Assembly (NCBI RefSeq): GCF_007845675.1
Contig: NZ_VOBR01000010.1
Span: forward strand, 224,787 to 288,786
Direction: 5' to 3'
Source of the DNA: Lentzea tibetensis
GTDB lineage: Bacteria; Actinomycetota; Actinomycetes; Mycobacteriales; Pseudonocardiaceae
Length of the DNA stretch: 64,000 nt
Positions 7,313-16,632 of this stretch are shown one piece after another (the stretch's first letter is position 1; each line of letters opens with the position of its first letter). A program made the translations under genes and the position numbers. The notes beneath the pieces are model-generated. The model saw only the letters and a program-made list of their open reading frames with translations, was not told the DNA's origin and searched no databases.

Positions 7313-9163
7313 GAGGACGAGTTACTGGCCTGGGCGCCGCAACCCGGCGACCAGCCGGCCGCACCGGTGCGCCTGCCGGGCTACAGCGACTTCCGGTTGG
7401 TCACGCACGGCGGAGAGGGGGCGATCTACCGAGCACGACAGGACGGCCTCGGCCGCGACGTGGCCGTCAAGGTGCTGTCTTGCGGGGACGATCCCGCCAC
7501 GCTCGCCCGTTTCCGCCGCGAGCTGGCGATCACCGTGGAGCTGGGCCGCCAGCACCCGCACATCGTCACCGTCCTGGACACCGGCACCCTGCCCGACGGC
7601 CGCCCGTGCATCGTCATGGAGTACTACGAGCGCGGCTCGCTGCACGACCTCCTGCGGGCCACCGGTCCCCTGCCGGTCGCCGACGTGGTCGCCGCAGGCA
7701 CCGCCGTGGCCGACGCACTGGCCTTCGCCCACGCACAGGGCATCCTGCACCGCGACGTGAAGCCGCAGAACGTGCTGCTGCTGCCGACCTCGTACGTGCT
7801 GGCCGACTTCGGCATCGCCCGCGGCTTCGACGCCGAGCACTCGGCGTCACTCGAGATGGTCAGCTACCGCCACGCCGCCCCGCAGATGCTGGACGGCGAC
7901 CGGCCTGCCGCGTCCGACGACCTGTGGTCGCTCGGCTCGACCCTGTTCACCCTGCTCGAGGGCAAGCCACCGTTCGCGTCCGACAACCCCGACGAGGACA
8001 CCCTCCTGTCGTACGTCGGGCGGGTCCGCTCGTCATCGCCGCGGCCGCTGACCCGTGCCGACGTGCCGCCCGGTTTGGCCGCCGTGATCGCGCGGTGCCT
8101 GCAGAAGGACCGCGGTGACCGGTTCGCGGATGGCGCCGCGGTGCGTTCGGCTTTGGCGGGGCCGTTGAACAGTCCTTTGTCCACTGTAGATCCGGACAGC
8201 ACGTTCCTGTTCCGCTCGCGGGCCGAGGTCGTGCCTGAGGGGCCGACTTCCGCGCCGGGGTTCGGGCCCGTGCCCACGCCCGAGGAGCCCACCGCCGTCG
8301 TCGAGGCGGTGGAGGAGGAGCGGGACGACTCCTGGCTGGCGCAGCTCGACGACCTCACTCGGCGGCAGAACTCGGTCGTCGTGGAGACGATCGGGCCTGG
8401 GGTTGCCCCTCCCCCAGCGGTTCCGGGTTCGTCCGGTTCCGCACCGGCTTCGGGTCTGTCCGGGTCCGCGCCTGCTTCGGGTTTCGGCCCGGCGCCAAGC
8501 GCGGGTTCGGGTTTCGGCTCGGCGCCAGACGCAGGGTCCGGGTTCGGCCCAACACCAGGCGCGGGGTCAGGCTTCAGCCCAGCACCAGGCGCGGGTTCGA
8601 GTTTCGGCCCAACACCAACCGCAGGCCCAGGCGCGGCCTCGGGTTTCAGCTCAACGTCAGGCGTGAGCTCAGTCGACACCGAGCCCCGAACCGACCGAGT
8701 CCCAGCGCGCCGAAAGCGCCGCGGCCCGGTGCTGACCCTGCTGGCCCTGGCCACCGTGGTGATCGGCATCGTGCTGGGTGTGGCGTTCAACCGCCCAGAC
8801 CAGCCACCGGTGACCCAACCAACGACCACCACCACCACGACTTTGGCGGTACCGGAGACCACCGCGAGCGTGCCCCAGGGCAGCGACCCGCGGTTCGCGC
8901 CGGTGTTGAAGCGGGCCGAGTTCGACGGCGGCGCCATCGAGCTCGAGTGGACCGACCCGAGTGGCGGCAAGGCGCAGTTCGTGGTCGTGGACGTGTCGGG
9001 CGCGAAGCCCGACCCGTTGCTGACGGTCGCCGCCGGCGGCACCAAGCACACGATCGAGCAAGCCGGTGAGCGGCAGCGGTGCTTCCAGATCCTCGCCATC
9101 GGCCTCGACGATCCGACCACGCAGCGCGGCTCGTCCGCCAAGGTGTGCGCGGTCAAGAACTGA
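7310..9163 (+). CDS. Transmembrane serine/threonine protein kinase
   Basis: 617 residues. The kinase domain spans about 24-290: a glycine loop variant HGGEGAIYRA, VAVK with K54, the catalytic HRDVKPQN (D149) and DFG at 166-168. A long Gly/Ser/Ala/Pro tract (about 365-455) of near-identical 11-12 residue units follows, encoded by tandem DNA repeats around 8480-8640. One membrane helix lies near 473-495 and a roughly 120-residue extracytoplasmic domain with a Thr run and an FnIII-like sandwich ends the protein. No PASTA repeats are present. It faces the MoxR-DUF58-TgpA operon tail-to-tail. Such kinases sense envelope signals and phosphorylate cytoplasmic targets. Confidence 0.93.
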   Translation: MEDELLAWAPQPGDQPAAPVRLPGYSDFRLVTHGGEGAIYRARQDGLGRDVAVKVLSCGDDPATLARFRRELAITVELGRQHPHIVTVLDTGTLPDGRPCIVMEYYERGSLHDLLRATGPLPVADVVAAGTAVADALAFAHAQGILHRDVKPQNVLLLPTSYVLADFGIARGFDAEHSASLEMVSYRHAAPQMLDGDRPAASDDLWSLGSTLFTLLEGKPPFASDNPDEDTLLSYVGRVRSSSPRPLTRADVPPGLAAVIARCLQKDRGDRFADGAAVRSALAGPLNSPLSTVDPDSTFLFRSRAEVVPEGPTSAPGFGPVPTPEEPTAVVEAVEEERDDSWLAQLDDLTRRQNSVVVETIGPGVAPPPAVPGSSGSAPASGLSGSAPASGFGPAPSAGSGFGSAPDAGSGFGPTPGAGSGFSPAPGAGSSFGPTPTAGPGAASGFSSTSGVSSVDTEPRTDRVPARRKRRGPVLTLLALATVVIGIVLGVAFNRPDQPPVTQPTTTTTTTLAVPETTASVPQGSDPRFAPVLKRAEFDGGAIELEWTDPSGGKAQFVVVDVSGAKPDPLLTVAAGGTKHTIEQAGERQRCFQILAIGLDDPTTQRGSSAKVCAVKN

Positions 9164-11164
9164 TCAGCGGCGCCACAGTGGGCGCGGGTCCAGCGACCAG
9201 AACACCTTGCGGTACCAGGGAACCGTGCGCCGCACGACCTTGCGCGTCTCCCGCGCCAACGACCACGCGTCGGCGACGGGTGCGGGATCCGGCGCGAAAG
9301 CTGCGCGGTCGGCCAGCACCGCCAGGCGCGCCGCGGCCGAGCCCAGCCCGCGCGCCACGTCCGGAGCTGTCTGATGCACCGAAGGCGAACGCCCCGCCAA
9401 GAGAAGCACGTCGAGCACGTACGACCACGCGCCAGGAGCACCACCGAAACGCAGGCGCAGCCGACGGCCGAAACGCAAGCCCCACAACAGGAGTGGCACC
9501 AACAGGACAGCCAGGAACCACAACGGCTTGAAACCCGATGCGACAACAGGAGCGGCTACCGGAGGGGCCACGGAAGGCAAAGCGAGCGGTGGCAGGGAAG
9601 CCTGGGTGGTCGGCGGCTTCGCGGTGGTGGAGGCGAGCCGGTTCAGCACCTCGCGCTTCGAGGCGGCGCTCGGGCCGCTTCCGTTGCCCGACACCGGATC
9701 GAACGGCACCCAGCCCCAGCCGGTGAAGTACACCTCGGGCCACGCGGTCGCGTCGGCGGCGCGGACCACGCGGTCACCGGACGCGTCGGCCGGCACGGGC
9801 TGGAAGCCGACCACCACGCGCGACGGCAGGCCGACCGCGCGGGCCAGCACCGCATAGGCGGAGGCGAACTGCTCCGCGGTGCCCGCCTGGGCGCCCGCGT
9901 CACCGTTGGTGCCGAACAGGAAGGTCTCCAGGCGGGCGTAGGAAGAGCCGACAGGCGCTTCGGCGTCGGGGCGGCGGTCCAGGCGCACCACCTGTTCGAT
10001 CGCGACGGCCTTCTCGTACGGGGTCTGGGCGTTCACGACGATCTGGCGCGCGTACTCGGCCAGTGAGAACGGCAGGCGCGGCAGTGCCAGGTAGCGGCGG
10101 ACCGACGGGTCGGCAGGCACCGAAGCGACGGCCAGTTCCTCGTCGGACGGGGTCTCGAGTGCGCCGCGCACGGTGTAGCGCAGGCCGGTGCGGACGCCGT
10201 CCGCCAGCACCAGTGAGCCCGAGTTCGGGTCGACCATGGCGTCGCTCAGGCTCACCGCCCGCGGCCTGCCCACTGCGGGCACCCACTCGCCGGACAGGGC
10301 ACCGATCTGGACGTCCACCGACGTCTCGTCGAGCCGGTTGCCCACCGGCAGGTCCGGCGGTGCGACGACGCCCAGCGGGCCGTAGGTCGACGCGGCCTCC
10401 CACGACGCACCCGTGTAGTCCGACAGGGTCGCCAGGCGGAGCGGCACCTCGGGGCCTCGGGTGCGGAACAGTTCGGTGTCGCCCATGGCTGCCCAGGAAG
10501 CCAGCTGCGGCAACGGGTTCGCGATCTCCACGTCGGTGACCGGCGGGCGGACCAGCTTGCGCGGTTCGAACGCGTCCACCGAAGGCAGCACCACCGCCAG
10601 CAGAGCGAGGCACGCCAGAACCACACCGACGGGCGGTGCGACGGGGCCGCGCCGCTCCAGGAGAAGCCATCCTCCTGCGAGCAAACCCAGCAGCAGCAAC
10701 GCGACCAGTCCGTGCGGGTCGATGCGGCCCGCGGTCAGCAGTGCGCCGGACATGTACAGCACCGCCGCGCCCACGGCCGGAGCGAAGAGGGAGTTTCCCT
10801 TGCGGGCAACGGAAACCGACACGACCACCGACACGCCGAACACCAGCAGCAGGCCCGGTGTCAGCAGCTCCGGTGTCGCCGGAGCCGGACGGGCCGCGGT
10901 GAGCAGGCGCGGCACGGTGTCCAGCAGCACCTGGGTCGGATCGGTCCGGCCGGGCACGGCGTCACGCGCGGCGAAGAAGCCGCCGGTGAAGCCGAGGATG
11001 AGCATCGTCAGCACCGCGAGACCGGCGGGCATCTTCTGCTTCAACAGCACGGCGACGAACCCCAGCAGCACGCACAGTCCGAAGAGGACCAGCATGCCGT
11101 CCCACGCCCGGCCGAAGTGCAGTGCGGCGACGAGCAGGACGAGTGCGGACCACAGAAGTTTCAC
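9164..11164 (-). CDS. TgpA-like membrane protein with degenerate transglutaminase domain
   Basis: 666 residues: an N-terminal block of about six membrane helices (DUF3488/TgpA_N, residues 1-180), a periplasmic transglutaminase-core domain (about 230-510) and a further helix (about 555-575) with a cytoplasmic tail. GTG 11164 overlaps the DUF58 stop (GTGA). In the active family the core reads C-EQFASA and HAWPEVYF; here it reads GTAEQFASAY and DATAWPEVYF, so both the nucleophilic Cys and the His are missing and the domain is probably non-catalytic. It is the last gene of the MoxR-DUF58 operon and likely serves envelope protein quality or assembly. Confidence 0.88.
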   Translation of the reverse strand: MKLLWSALVLLVAALHFGRAWDGMLVLFGLCVLLGFVAVLLKQKMPAGLAVLTMLILGFTGGFFAARDAVPGRTDPTQVLLDTVPRLLTAARPAPATPELLTPGLLLVFGVSVVVSVSVARKGNSLFAPAVGAAVLYMSGALLTAGRIDPHGLVALLLLGLLAGGWLLLERRGPVAPPVGVVLACLALLAVVLPSVDAFEPRKLVRPPVTDVEIANPLPQLASWAAMGDTELFRTRGPEVPLRLATLSDYTGASWEAASTYGPLGVVAPPDLPVGNRLDETSVDVQIGALSGEWVPAVGRPRAVSLSDAMVDPNSGSLVLADGVRTGLRYTVRGALETPSDEELAVASVPADPSVRRYLALPRLPFSLAEYARQIVVNAQTPYEKAVAIEQVVRLDRRPDAEAPVGSSYARLETFLFGTNGDAGAQAGTAEQFASAYAVLARAVGLPSRVVVGFQPVPADASGDRVVRAADATAWPEVYFTGWGWVPFDPVSGNGSGPSAASKREVLNRLASTTAKPPTTQASLPPLALPSVAPPVAAPVVASGFKPLWFLAVLLVPLLLWGLRFGRRLRLRFGGAPGAWSYVLDVLLLAGRSPSVHQTAPDVARGLGSAAARLAVLADRAAFAPDPAPVADAWSLARETRKVVRRTVPWYRKVFWSLDPRPLWRR

Positions 11165-12279
11165 CTGGCCACCACCGCGTTCCACTCGTCGAGCAGGTCC
11201 TCGGCGCGCGGGCCGCGCAGCACCAGCACGGAACCGGCGGCCGACACCGAGCGCGCGTCATCGATCGCCAGCAGCACGCCGACAGCGGCACGCGAGGCCT
11301 CCAGCAGCAACGGCGGCAGCTCGGCGCGACCGCCCGTCACCACCGACACCACGTCCAGGTCGCGCACGGGAACCGAAGCGACAGCGGAGGAATCGGCCGA
11401 CTTGAGGTCGGCCAGCGCGGCCAGTGCGACGTCCGAGTCGGTGTTCTCCAGGTCGAGCGAACCCGACGTCGTCAGCAGGCGGACGGGGTGGCCGGAGCCG
11501 AGCGCGGACGTCACCAGCGACGCGGCGACCTCCACGGCGTGCTCGAACGCGCCGGCGTCCTGGTAGTGGGCGGAAGCGTCGTCCAGCACCACGGCGAGGT
11601 GCGGGCGGGCCGGGTCCGCGTCCTCGCGGATCATCAGCGTGCCGGTGCGGGCCGACGTCGCCCAGTGCAGGCGGCGCAGGTCGTCGCCGGGGACGTACTC
11701 GCGCAGACCGACCAGGTCCGTGCCGCCGCGTTCGACGCGTTCGTCCGCGCCGACCTGGCCCCGGCGGGCGCCGGACGGGAGGCCGCGCACCGGCAGGACG
11801 CGCGGCACGACGCGCACCCGCACGACCTCGCCCAGCACGGTGCGGGCCACGGCGAGGCCGGCCAAACCCTTGCGGTGCAACGTGAGCGGGCCGACGTCCA
11901 GCACACCGCGCACGTCCGTCGGGATCGGGTACTCGACGGACGTCCGCTCCCCCGGCGCCAGCACGGGAACGTCGACCGCCACCGGAGATCCGGCGACCAG
12001 GTCCGTCGCGTCCAGCGCGATCGGCCAGCGGGTGCCCGAACTCGCGAGCTCGAGACGTCCGGCGCAGCGGCCGAGGCGGTGCACGGTGCGCGGACGCACC
12101 GTGCGGGTCGGGACCACCGGCGCGGCGCGCAGCACCGACACCAGCGCCGCGACCACCAGGCCGCACAGCCCGAGGCCGAGGCCCGCCACGCCCGGATAGC
12201 GCCACCACAGGCCCAATGCGACCAAGACCAGGCCCAGCACCAGCGATCCGGTGCCGCGCAGAGTCAGCCGGACTCTCAC
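11161..12279 (-). CDS. DUF58 domain protein
   Basis: 372 residues. Two N-terminal membrane helices (about 12-48) are followed by a beta-rich region and the DUF58 signature REYVPGDDLRRLHWATSARTG, then a von Willebrand A-like domain (LAVVLDDAS). DUF58 proteins are regular partners of MoxR AAA+ ATPases and are thought to be their membrane-linked targets or adaptors. GTG start at 12279, 244 bases after the moxR stop; its stop overlaps the TgpA-like start by four bases. Confidence 0.9.
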   Translation of the reverse strand: MRVRLTLRGTGSLVLGLVLVALGLWWRYPGVAGLGLGLCGLVVAALVSVLRAAPVVPTRTVRPRTVHRLGRCAGRLELASSGTRWPIALDATDLVAGSPVAVDVPVLAPGERTSVEYPIPTDVRGVLDVGPLTLHRKGLAGLAVARTVLGEVVRVRVVPRVLPVRGLPSGARRGQVGADERVERGGTDLVGLREYVPGDDLRRLHWATSARTGTLMIREDADPARPHLAVVLDDASAHYQDAGAFEHAVEVAASLVTSALGSGHPVRLLTTSGSLDLENTDSDVALAALADLKSADSSAVASVPVRDLDVVSVVTGGRAELPPLLLEASRAAVGVLLAIDDARSVSAAGSVLVLRGPRAEDLLDEWNAVVAR

Positions 12280-12523
12280 GTCAGCCCCCGGAACTGTCGG
12301 GGGTCGTCGGTACGCTCGGAACGGGACTGCGTCGTACTCACGCCGACGACTGGGAACCCCCCGAATCCGAGCCTAGCGGCGCCCCCTGACAAAACCGCGC
12401 CGGACTGGACGACGCCGCACAGATCAGTCCCGCGCCGAGCAGTCCCGCGCACCGCAGGATCTCGCGGAGCAGCACCTGTCCCAGCCGCGACCGGCCGAGC
12501 GGAGGCCGGGCAGTGCGCGCGTC
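12280..12523. other. Intergenic spacer inside the MoxR operon
   Basis: A 244-base gap between the MoxR stop and the DUF58 start. The only open frame across it (83 codons, minus strand) overlaps both genes and shows no family pattern, so I do not call a gene. No clear terminator or promoter is seen. Confidence 0.4.
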
Positions 12524-13504
12524 TCATGCCGGCTTCGGGACCGCTACGTCCGACACGACGTCCGCGAGGACCTCCTCGGTCGTCACGCCGGACAGCACGG
12601 CCTCGCGCGTCAGCACAAGGCGGTGGGCCAGCACGGGCAGAGCGAGGTCCTGCACGTCACCCGGCACGGCGAAGTGGCGTCCGCGAGAGGCGGCGTACAC
12701 CTGCACGCAGCGCACCAGCGTCCGCAGGCCTCGGGTCGACGCGCCGAGCCGCAGGCGCGAGTCGGAGCGGGTGGCCGCCCCCAGCGCGCTCACGTAGCGC
12801 AGGATCGGGTCGGCCACGTGCAGCAGCGACAGGCGGCGGCTGTACTCGCTCACCTCGCGCGGCGACGACACGGTCTGCACCGCGCTGATCCGCCCGGCGC
12901 CGGAACCCGGACGCAGGACGTCCAGCTCGTCGTCCACCGAGGGATAGCCGATGGACGTGCGCAACATGAAGCGGTCGAGCTGCGCCTCGGGCAGGCGGTA
13001 CGTGCCGTCCAGGTCGATCGGGTTCTGCGTCGCCACGACCAGGAACGGGTCCGGGACGGCGTGGCCGACGCCGTCGACGGTGACGGTGCGCTCCTCCATC
13101 ACCTCGAGCATCGCGGACTGGGTCTTCGCCGCCGCGCGGTTGATCTCGTCCGCCAGCACGATGTTCGCGAACACCGGGCCGGGGCGGAAGCGGATCTGGC
13201 CGGTCTGCGGGTCGTACACCGAGGTGCCGGTGACGTCGGACGGCAGCAGGTCCGGCGTGAACTGCACACGCCGCGACACACCGCCCAGCGCACCGGCCAC
13301 GGCACGCGCCAACGTCGTCTTTCCCGTACCCGGCACGTCTTCCAGCAGCACGTGGCCGCCCGCGAACATCGCCACCAGCACCAGGTCGATCACGTCGCGC
13401 TTGCCGCGCACCGCGATCTCGACCGCGTCACCCAGGCGCGTGTGCAGGTCGCGGAACGCCGCGACGTCGCCTTCGCCGATCGCGGCGCCCATCGTGGTCG
13501 TCAC
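12524..13504 (-). CDS. MoxR-family AAA+ ATPase
   Basis: 326 residues. Walker A is LEDVPGTGKTTLARA, Walker B is IVLADEINRA, sensor 1 is VATQNPIDLDGTYRLPEAQLDRFML, and the C-terminal lid contains the LGASTRGL arginine motif. MoxR proteins are cytoplasmic chaperone-like ATPases that help assemble or activate complexes, usually with DUF58/VWA partners, as here. GTG 13504 overlaps the stop of the upstream propeller/FnIII gene (GTGA); an internal ATG at 13492 is an alternative start. Confidence 0.95.
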   Translation of the reverse strand: MTTTMGAAIGEGDVAAFRDLHTRLGDAVEIAVRGKRDVIDLVLVAMFAGGHVLLEDVPGTGKTTLARAVAGALGGVSRRVQFTPDLLPSDVTGTSVYDPQTGQIRFRPGPVFANIVLADEINRAAAKTQSAMLEVMEERTVTVDGVGHAVPDPFLVVATQNPIDLDGTYRLPEAQLDRFMLRTSIGYPSVDDELDVLRPGSGAGRISAVQTVSSPREVSEYSRRLSLLHVADPILRYVSALGAATRSDSRLRLGASTRGLRTLVRCVQVYAASRGRHFAVPGDVQDLALPVLAHRLVLTREAVLSGVTTEEVLADVVSDVAVPKPA

Positions 13505-15603
13505 TCTTCCTCTTCTCTGCGACGGATCCGCAACAGGTACGCGCACGCCAGCAGGCCGAGGCCGCCGACGCCGGCCGGTGCCGTGTTGCTCTCGATGCTG
13601 CGCGGGATCTGGCACGGCTTGGTGCCGCACATGTCCGGGTCGCGCATCATGACGGTCTTGGCCGCCGAGTCGACCTGGCCCGAAGGTCCGAACGCGCGCA
13701 CCACGATCCGGTTCGAACCGAAGTCCACGTCGATGTTCGCCAGCGTCGCGTTGCACGCGATGGCCGTCGACGTGCCCATCGTGGTGTTCACGACCTCGCA
13801 CCGGCCGGTGTGGTTCGCCCACGCCGCTGGCGGCGCCATGTTCACCTTGCGCGTGTACGACGTCTGCACACCGGTGATCGACGTGATCACCACGGCGCCT
13901 GCCGGAGGCAGCGGAGGCGGCGGCGGCGGTGTGGTCGTCGTCGGCACCACCGGAGGCGGCGTCGTGGTGGTGGGAACGACCGGAGGCGGAGTGGTCGTGG
14001 TCGGCACGACCGGCGGCTTGGTCGTCGTCGTGACCGGCGCACCACCCGTCACGGTCCACGACCCGACACCCGCCGGTCCGGTGGCCGACCCCGACGACGC
14101 GGCGACCGAAACGTCCACCCGGCCGTTGGTGCAGAACGTGGTGCCACCGCAGGGCAACGCCAGGTCGGTCGACGTCCCCGCCACCTGGGAGGACACCGAC
14201 CCGCCGGTGAACGCGCCGGACGCCGTCACGACGTAGCCCACCACGGTTCCCGCGGGCGCCGTCCAGCTGACGGTGACCGTCAACGCCGAGGCGTTCCGCG
14301 ACTTCTCCCTGATCGAGATGCCGGAAGGTGCTGCCAGCGCACCGGGAGGCGCAGCCGACGAAGAAGGCGGTGGCACACCAACAGAGGAGCTCGGGGTGTC
14401 ACCGCGCGGCGGCTTGATCGGCTCGTTCGGGCGCGGGGGCGGCGGCGTGGGCACCGACGGGATCGGCGATCGGTCCGGGTTCGTCACCTGGAGCTCGGGG
14501 CTGCGGATGGTCAGCGTGCGGGTGCTGCCGTCCGCGTCGACCAGGACGCCGGTCGACGAGCCGGGCACGTTCACGAACAGCCTGCCGTCGTCGAACACGA
14601 GCTCGGGGTCGCCGCCGCCGGACGTCTGCACGTCGTCACCGCCGCGCTTGCCGCTGCGGTCGAGCACGATCACCTTGCCTGACCCGCGGCACGGCACGTA
14701 CACCTTGTCCCTGAACACGGCCGGACGGCCGGGCTTGGGGCACCCCAGCGCATCCACGTCGACGCGCACGACCTGGCCGTCGACGACCAGCACGACGGTT
14801 CCCGCGGAAGGCACCGACGCGGGCACGAGGTTGTCCGGCGACGTCTGCGCTGCGATCACCTCGCCCGACAGCGACACCGTGGTGGCCGAGCGGTCCGCAC
14901 CGGTGCCGTCCTGCACCACGACACCCGCGTCCAGCCCGATCAGCGTCACGCCCGCGTCGTGCGGGACGAGCACCGTGCGCGGACCGGCCCCGGAGATGGG
15001 CTTGTGCGACCGCTCGACGAAGCGCTCCTCCTCGTCGGACCACTCGAGTGCGCGCAGCGTGCCGCCGTGGTCGACGAGCCACACCACGCCGCGGTCGTCC
15101 ACGACGACGTCGGCGAGCGGCTGACCGGCCTGCCACGCGGTGCCCACGTCTGCCAGCGTCACCGGGTCGGCGGTGTGCACGGTGCCCGCGGCGCGGTCGA
15201 CGACGAACACGTGGCCGTTCGCGACCAGCACCTTCGACGACGGACCGGCGGGCGCCTGACGGCGGCCGGACGCCAGCAGCGTCGACAGGTCGATCACCGT
15301 GATCTGACCGGTGCGCCGGTCGAGCACGATCAGCCTGCCGTCCTCCTGCGCGATCTCCAGCTGCGCGTCGGCACCGCTGATCTGCAACCGGGTCTGCGGC
15401 TTCCCCGAAGCGGGGTTGACCTGCACGACCTCGCCGCGCTGGTCGTCACCGAGCCAGGTGAGCCCGTCGGACACCTCGACCGAGGTGCGCGCGATCCCGT
15501 TGCCGAATGCGGCGCCCGCGAGCAGCAGGACACCGAGCAGAGCGGCGCCGAAGCTGGCCGACTCCCTGCCCCCGTTGCCGATCAACCGTCTGAGCACCCG
15601 CAT
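13501..15603 (-). CDS. Membrane-anchored beta-propeller / FnIII protein
   Basis: 700 residues. An N-terminal membrane helix (about 18-38) is followed by a propeller-like region (about 40-370, with GQITVIDLSTLL, GKVIVLDRSGK), a proline/serine linker, an FnIII domain (about 430-525), a repetitive Thr-Pro tract with three near-identical PPPVVPTTTT units (coded by DNA repeats near 13920-14030), a second small beta domain and a C-terminal hydrophobic segment with basic tail RIRRREEEE. It begins the operon with MoxR, DUF58 and the TgpA-like protein, each joined by a GTGA overlap or short gap. It is probably the extracytoplasmic partner of that system; its ligand is unknown. Confidence 0.8.
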   Translation of the reverse strand: MRVLRRLIGNGGRESASFGAALLGVLLLAGAAFGNGIARTSVEVSDGLTWLGDDQRGEVVQVNPASGKPQTRLQISGADAQLEIAQEDGRLIVLDRRTGQITVIDLSTLLASGRRQAPAGPSSKVLVANGHVFVVDRAAGTVHTADPVTLADVGTAWQAGQPLADVVVDDRGVVWLVDHGGTLRALEWSDEEERFVERSHKPISGAGPRTVLVPHDAGVTLIGLDAGVVVQDGTGADRSATTVSLSGEVIAAQTSPDNLVPASVPSAGTVVLVVDGQVVRVDVDALGCPKPGRPAVFRDKVYVPCRGSGKVIVLDRSGKRGGDDVQTSGGGDPELVFDDGRLFVNVPGSSTGVLVDADGSTRTLTIRSPELQVTNPDRSPIPSVPTPPPPRPNEPIKPPRGDTPSSSVGVPPPSSSAAPPGALAAPSGISIREKSRNASALTVTVSWTAPAGTVVGYVVTASGAFTGGSVSSQVAGTSTDLALPCGGTTFCTNGRVDVSVAASSGSATGPAGVGSWTVTGGAPVTTTTKPPVVPTTTTPPPVVPTTTTPPPVVPTTTTPPPPPPLPPAGAVVITSITGVQTSYTRKVNMAPPAAWANHTGRCEVVNTTMGTSTAIACNATLANIDVDFGSNRIVVRAFGPSGQVDSAAKTVMMRDPDMCGTKPCQIPRSIESNTAPAGVGGLGLLACAYLLRIRRREEEE

Positions 15604-15723
15604 GCGTGAACCTCCTCCACCCGGCGGGGATGCTAACCCGGCCCTATGACAAATTCGGTCGCCGCACGGTTCCCGGATCGCCTCTTACGACAAACGCGTA
15701 TTGAGATAGGGCAGAGTGGACGC

Positions 15724-16332
15724 ATGGAGATCCCTGGGCTGGGTCTGGCCAAGTCCGCCGTCAGCTGGGCCGTCGATTCGGCCGTCACCGTCGCCTCCGT
15801 GCCCAGCCGCGTCGCCGGGCTGCTGGACGAGGTCGAGTCGCTCGTGCAGCGCGTGAACAAGGTCGTCACCAACGCCGACGAGCTGGTCAACCGCACCGCG
15901 CACATCGTGGACGACGCGGAGAAGACCGTCGACGAGGTCCGCGCGCTCACCGCCGCCGCGGGTGAGGTCGCGGACGGCGCGTCGCGCGTCGTGCACATCG
16001 CGGACGGGACGGCCCGCACCGCGAACGAGCTGATCACGTTGTACGAGCCGGTCGCGAAGACCGCGCACCCGCTCGCGACGCGGTTCGTGGAGGAGCTGTC
16101 GCCGCACGAGATCGAGGCGGCCATCCGCCTGGTCGACGAGCTGCCCGCGCTCACCGACCGGCTGGTCACCGACATCCTGCCGATACTCGAGACGCTCAAC
16201 CGGGTCGGCCCGGACGTGCACCAGCTGCTGGAGGTCACGAACGACGTCCGGCAGGCCATCCTCGGCATCCCCGGCTTCGGCTTCATGCGCCGAAGGGGTG
16301 AAACGAAAGAAATCGAGAACAACGACGATTAG
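15724..16332 (+). CDS. Helical hypothetical protein (coiled-coil type)
   Basis: 202 residues, almost wholly helical. A heptad-like central part (about 40-130: VESLVQRVNKVVTNADELVNR and repeats of VVxxAD) suggests a long coiled coil, ending with a basic-acidic tail RRRGETKEIENNDD. A weak N-terminal amphipathic/hydrophobic segment (LGLAKSAVSWAVDSAVTVA) may touch the membrane. The arrangement resembles small actinobacterial proteins of unknown role. ATG 15724 is preferred to an upstream in-frame ATG at 15646 because the conserved-looking protein begins at MEIPGLGLAK. A perfect hairpin follows the stop at once. Confidence 0.65.
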   Translation: MEIPGLGLAKSAVSWAVDSAVTVASVPSRVAGLLDEVESLVQRVNKVVTNADELVNRTAHIVDDAEKTVDEVRALTAAAGEVADGASRVVHIADGTARTANELITLYEPVAKTAHPLATRFVEELSPHEIEAAIRLVDELPALTDRLVTDILPILETLNRVGPDVHQLLEVTNDVRQAILGIPGFGFMRRRGETKEIENNDD

Positions 16333-16364
16333 ATGCCGCCGGGAGTGGGTACTCCCGGCGGCAT
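16333..16364 (+). terminator. Perfect hairpin after the helical protein gene
   Basis: Fourteen-base arms (ATGCCGCCGGGAGT and its exact complement) around a GGGT loop, starting one base after the stop. The right arm includes the ATG (16363) of the next small gene, so it may act both as a terminator and on that start. Confidence 0.7.
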
Positions 16365-16632
16365 GACTTCGCCTCTTGACCAGGCCGCCCGCCCCTGGTG
16401 GCTGCTGACCAGCGTGTTCGCGCTGCTCGCCGTCGTGAACGCCAGCATCGGGGTCAGCGAGAACACCGCGTGGTCCTACGCCGTGTCGTTATCACTGTTC
16501 GCCGCCGCCGTGTGGTGCGGGCGAAGAGCTACGAGACCGACTTCCCGGTCGTCTCGTGCACCAGGTTCGACGGATCTCCGAACCGGTACGCCCGCACCCG
16601 ATAGGTCGCCTGCTTCTCGTCCGGCAGCGTGA
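16363..16632 (+). CDS. Small two-helix membrane protein
   Basis: 89 residues beginning MTSPLDQAARPWW, with two membrane helices (about 12-30 and 38-54) and a basic Arg/Ser/Pro tail. The first 60 residues look like real protein; the tail is antisense to the end of the convergent lipoprotein gene (104-base overlap) and may simply run on to the first stop. The start codon sits in the right arm of the preceding hairpin, so translation could be limited when the hairpin forms. No known family recognised. Confidence 0.5.
   Translation: MTSPLDQAARPWWLLTSVFALLAVVNASIGVSENTAWSYAVSLSLFAAAVWCGRRATRPTSRSSRAPGSTDLRTGTPAPDRSPASRPAA

Noticed and set aside
12276-12527. A possible 83-residue gene between moxR and DUF58
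   Set aside because: It overlaps both neighbours and its sequence shows no family pattern or ribosome site.
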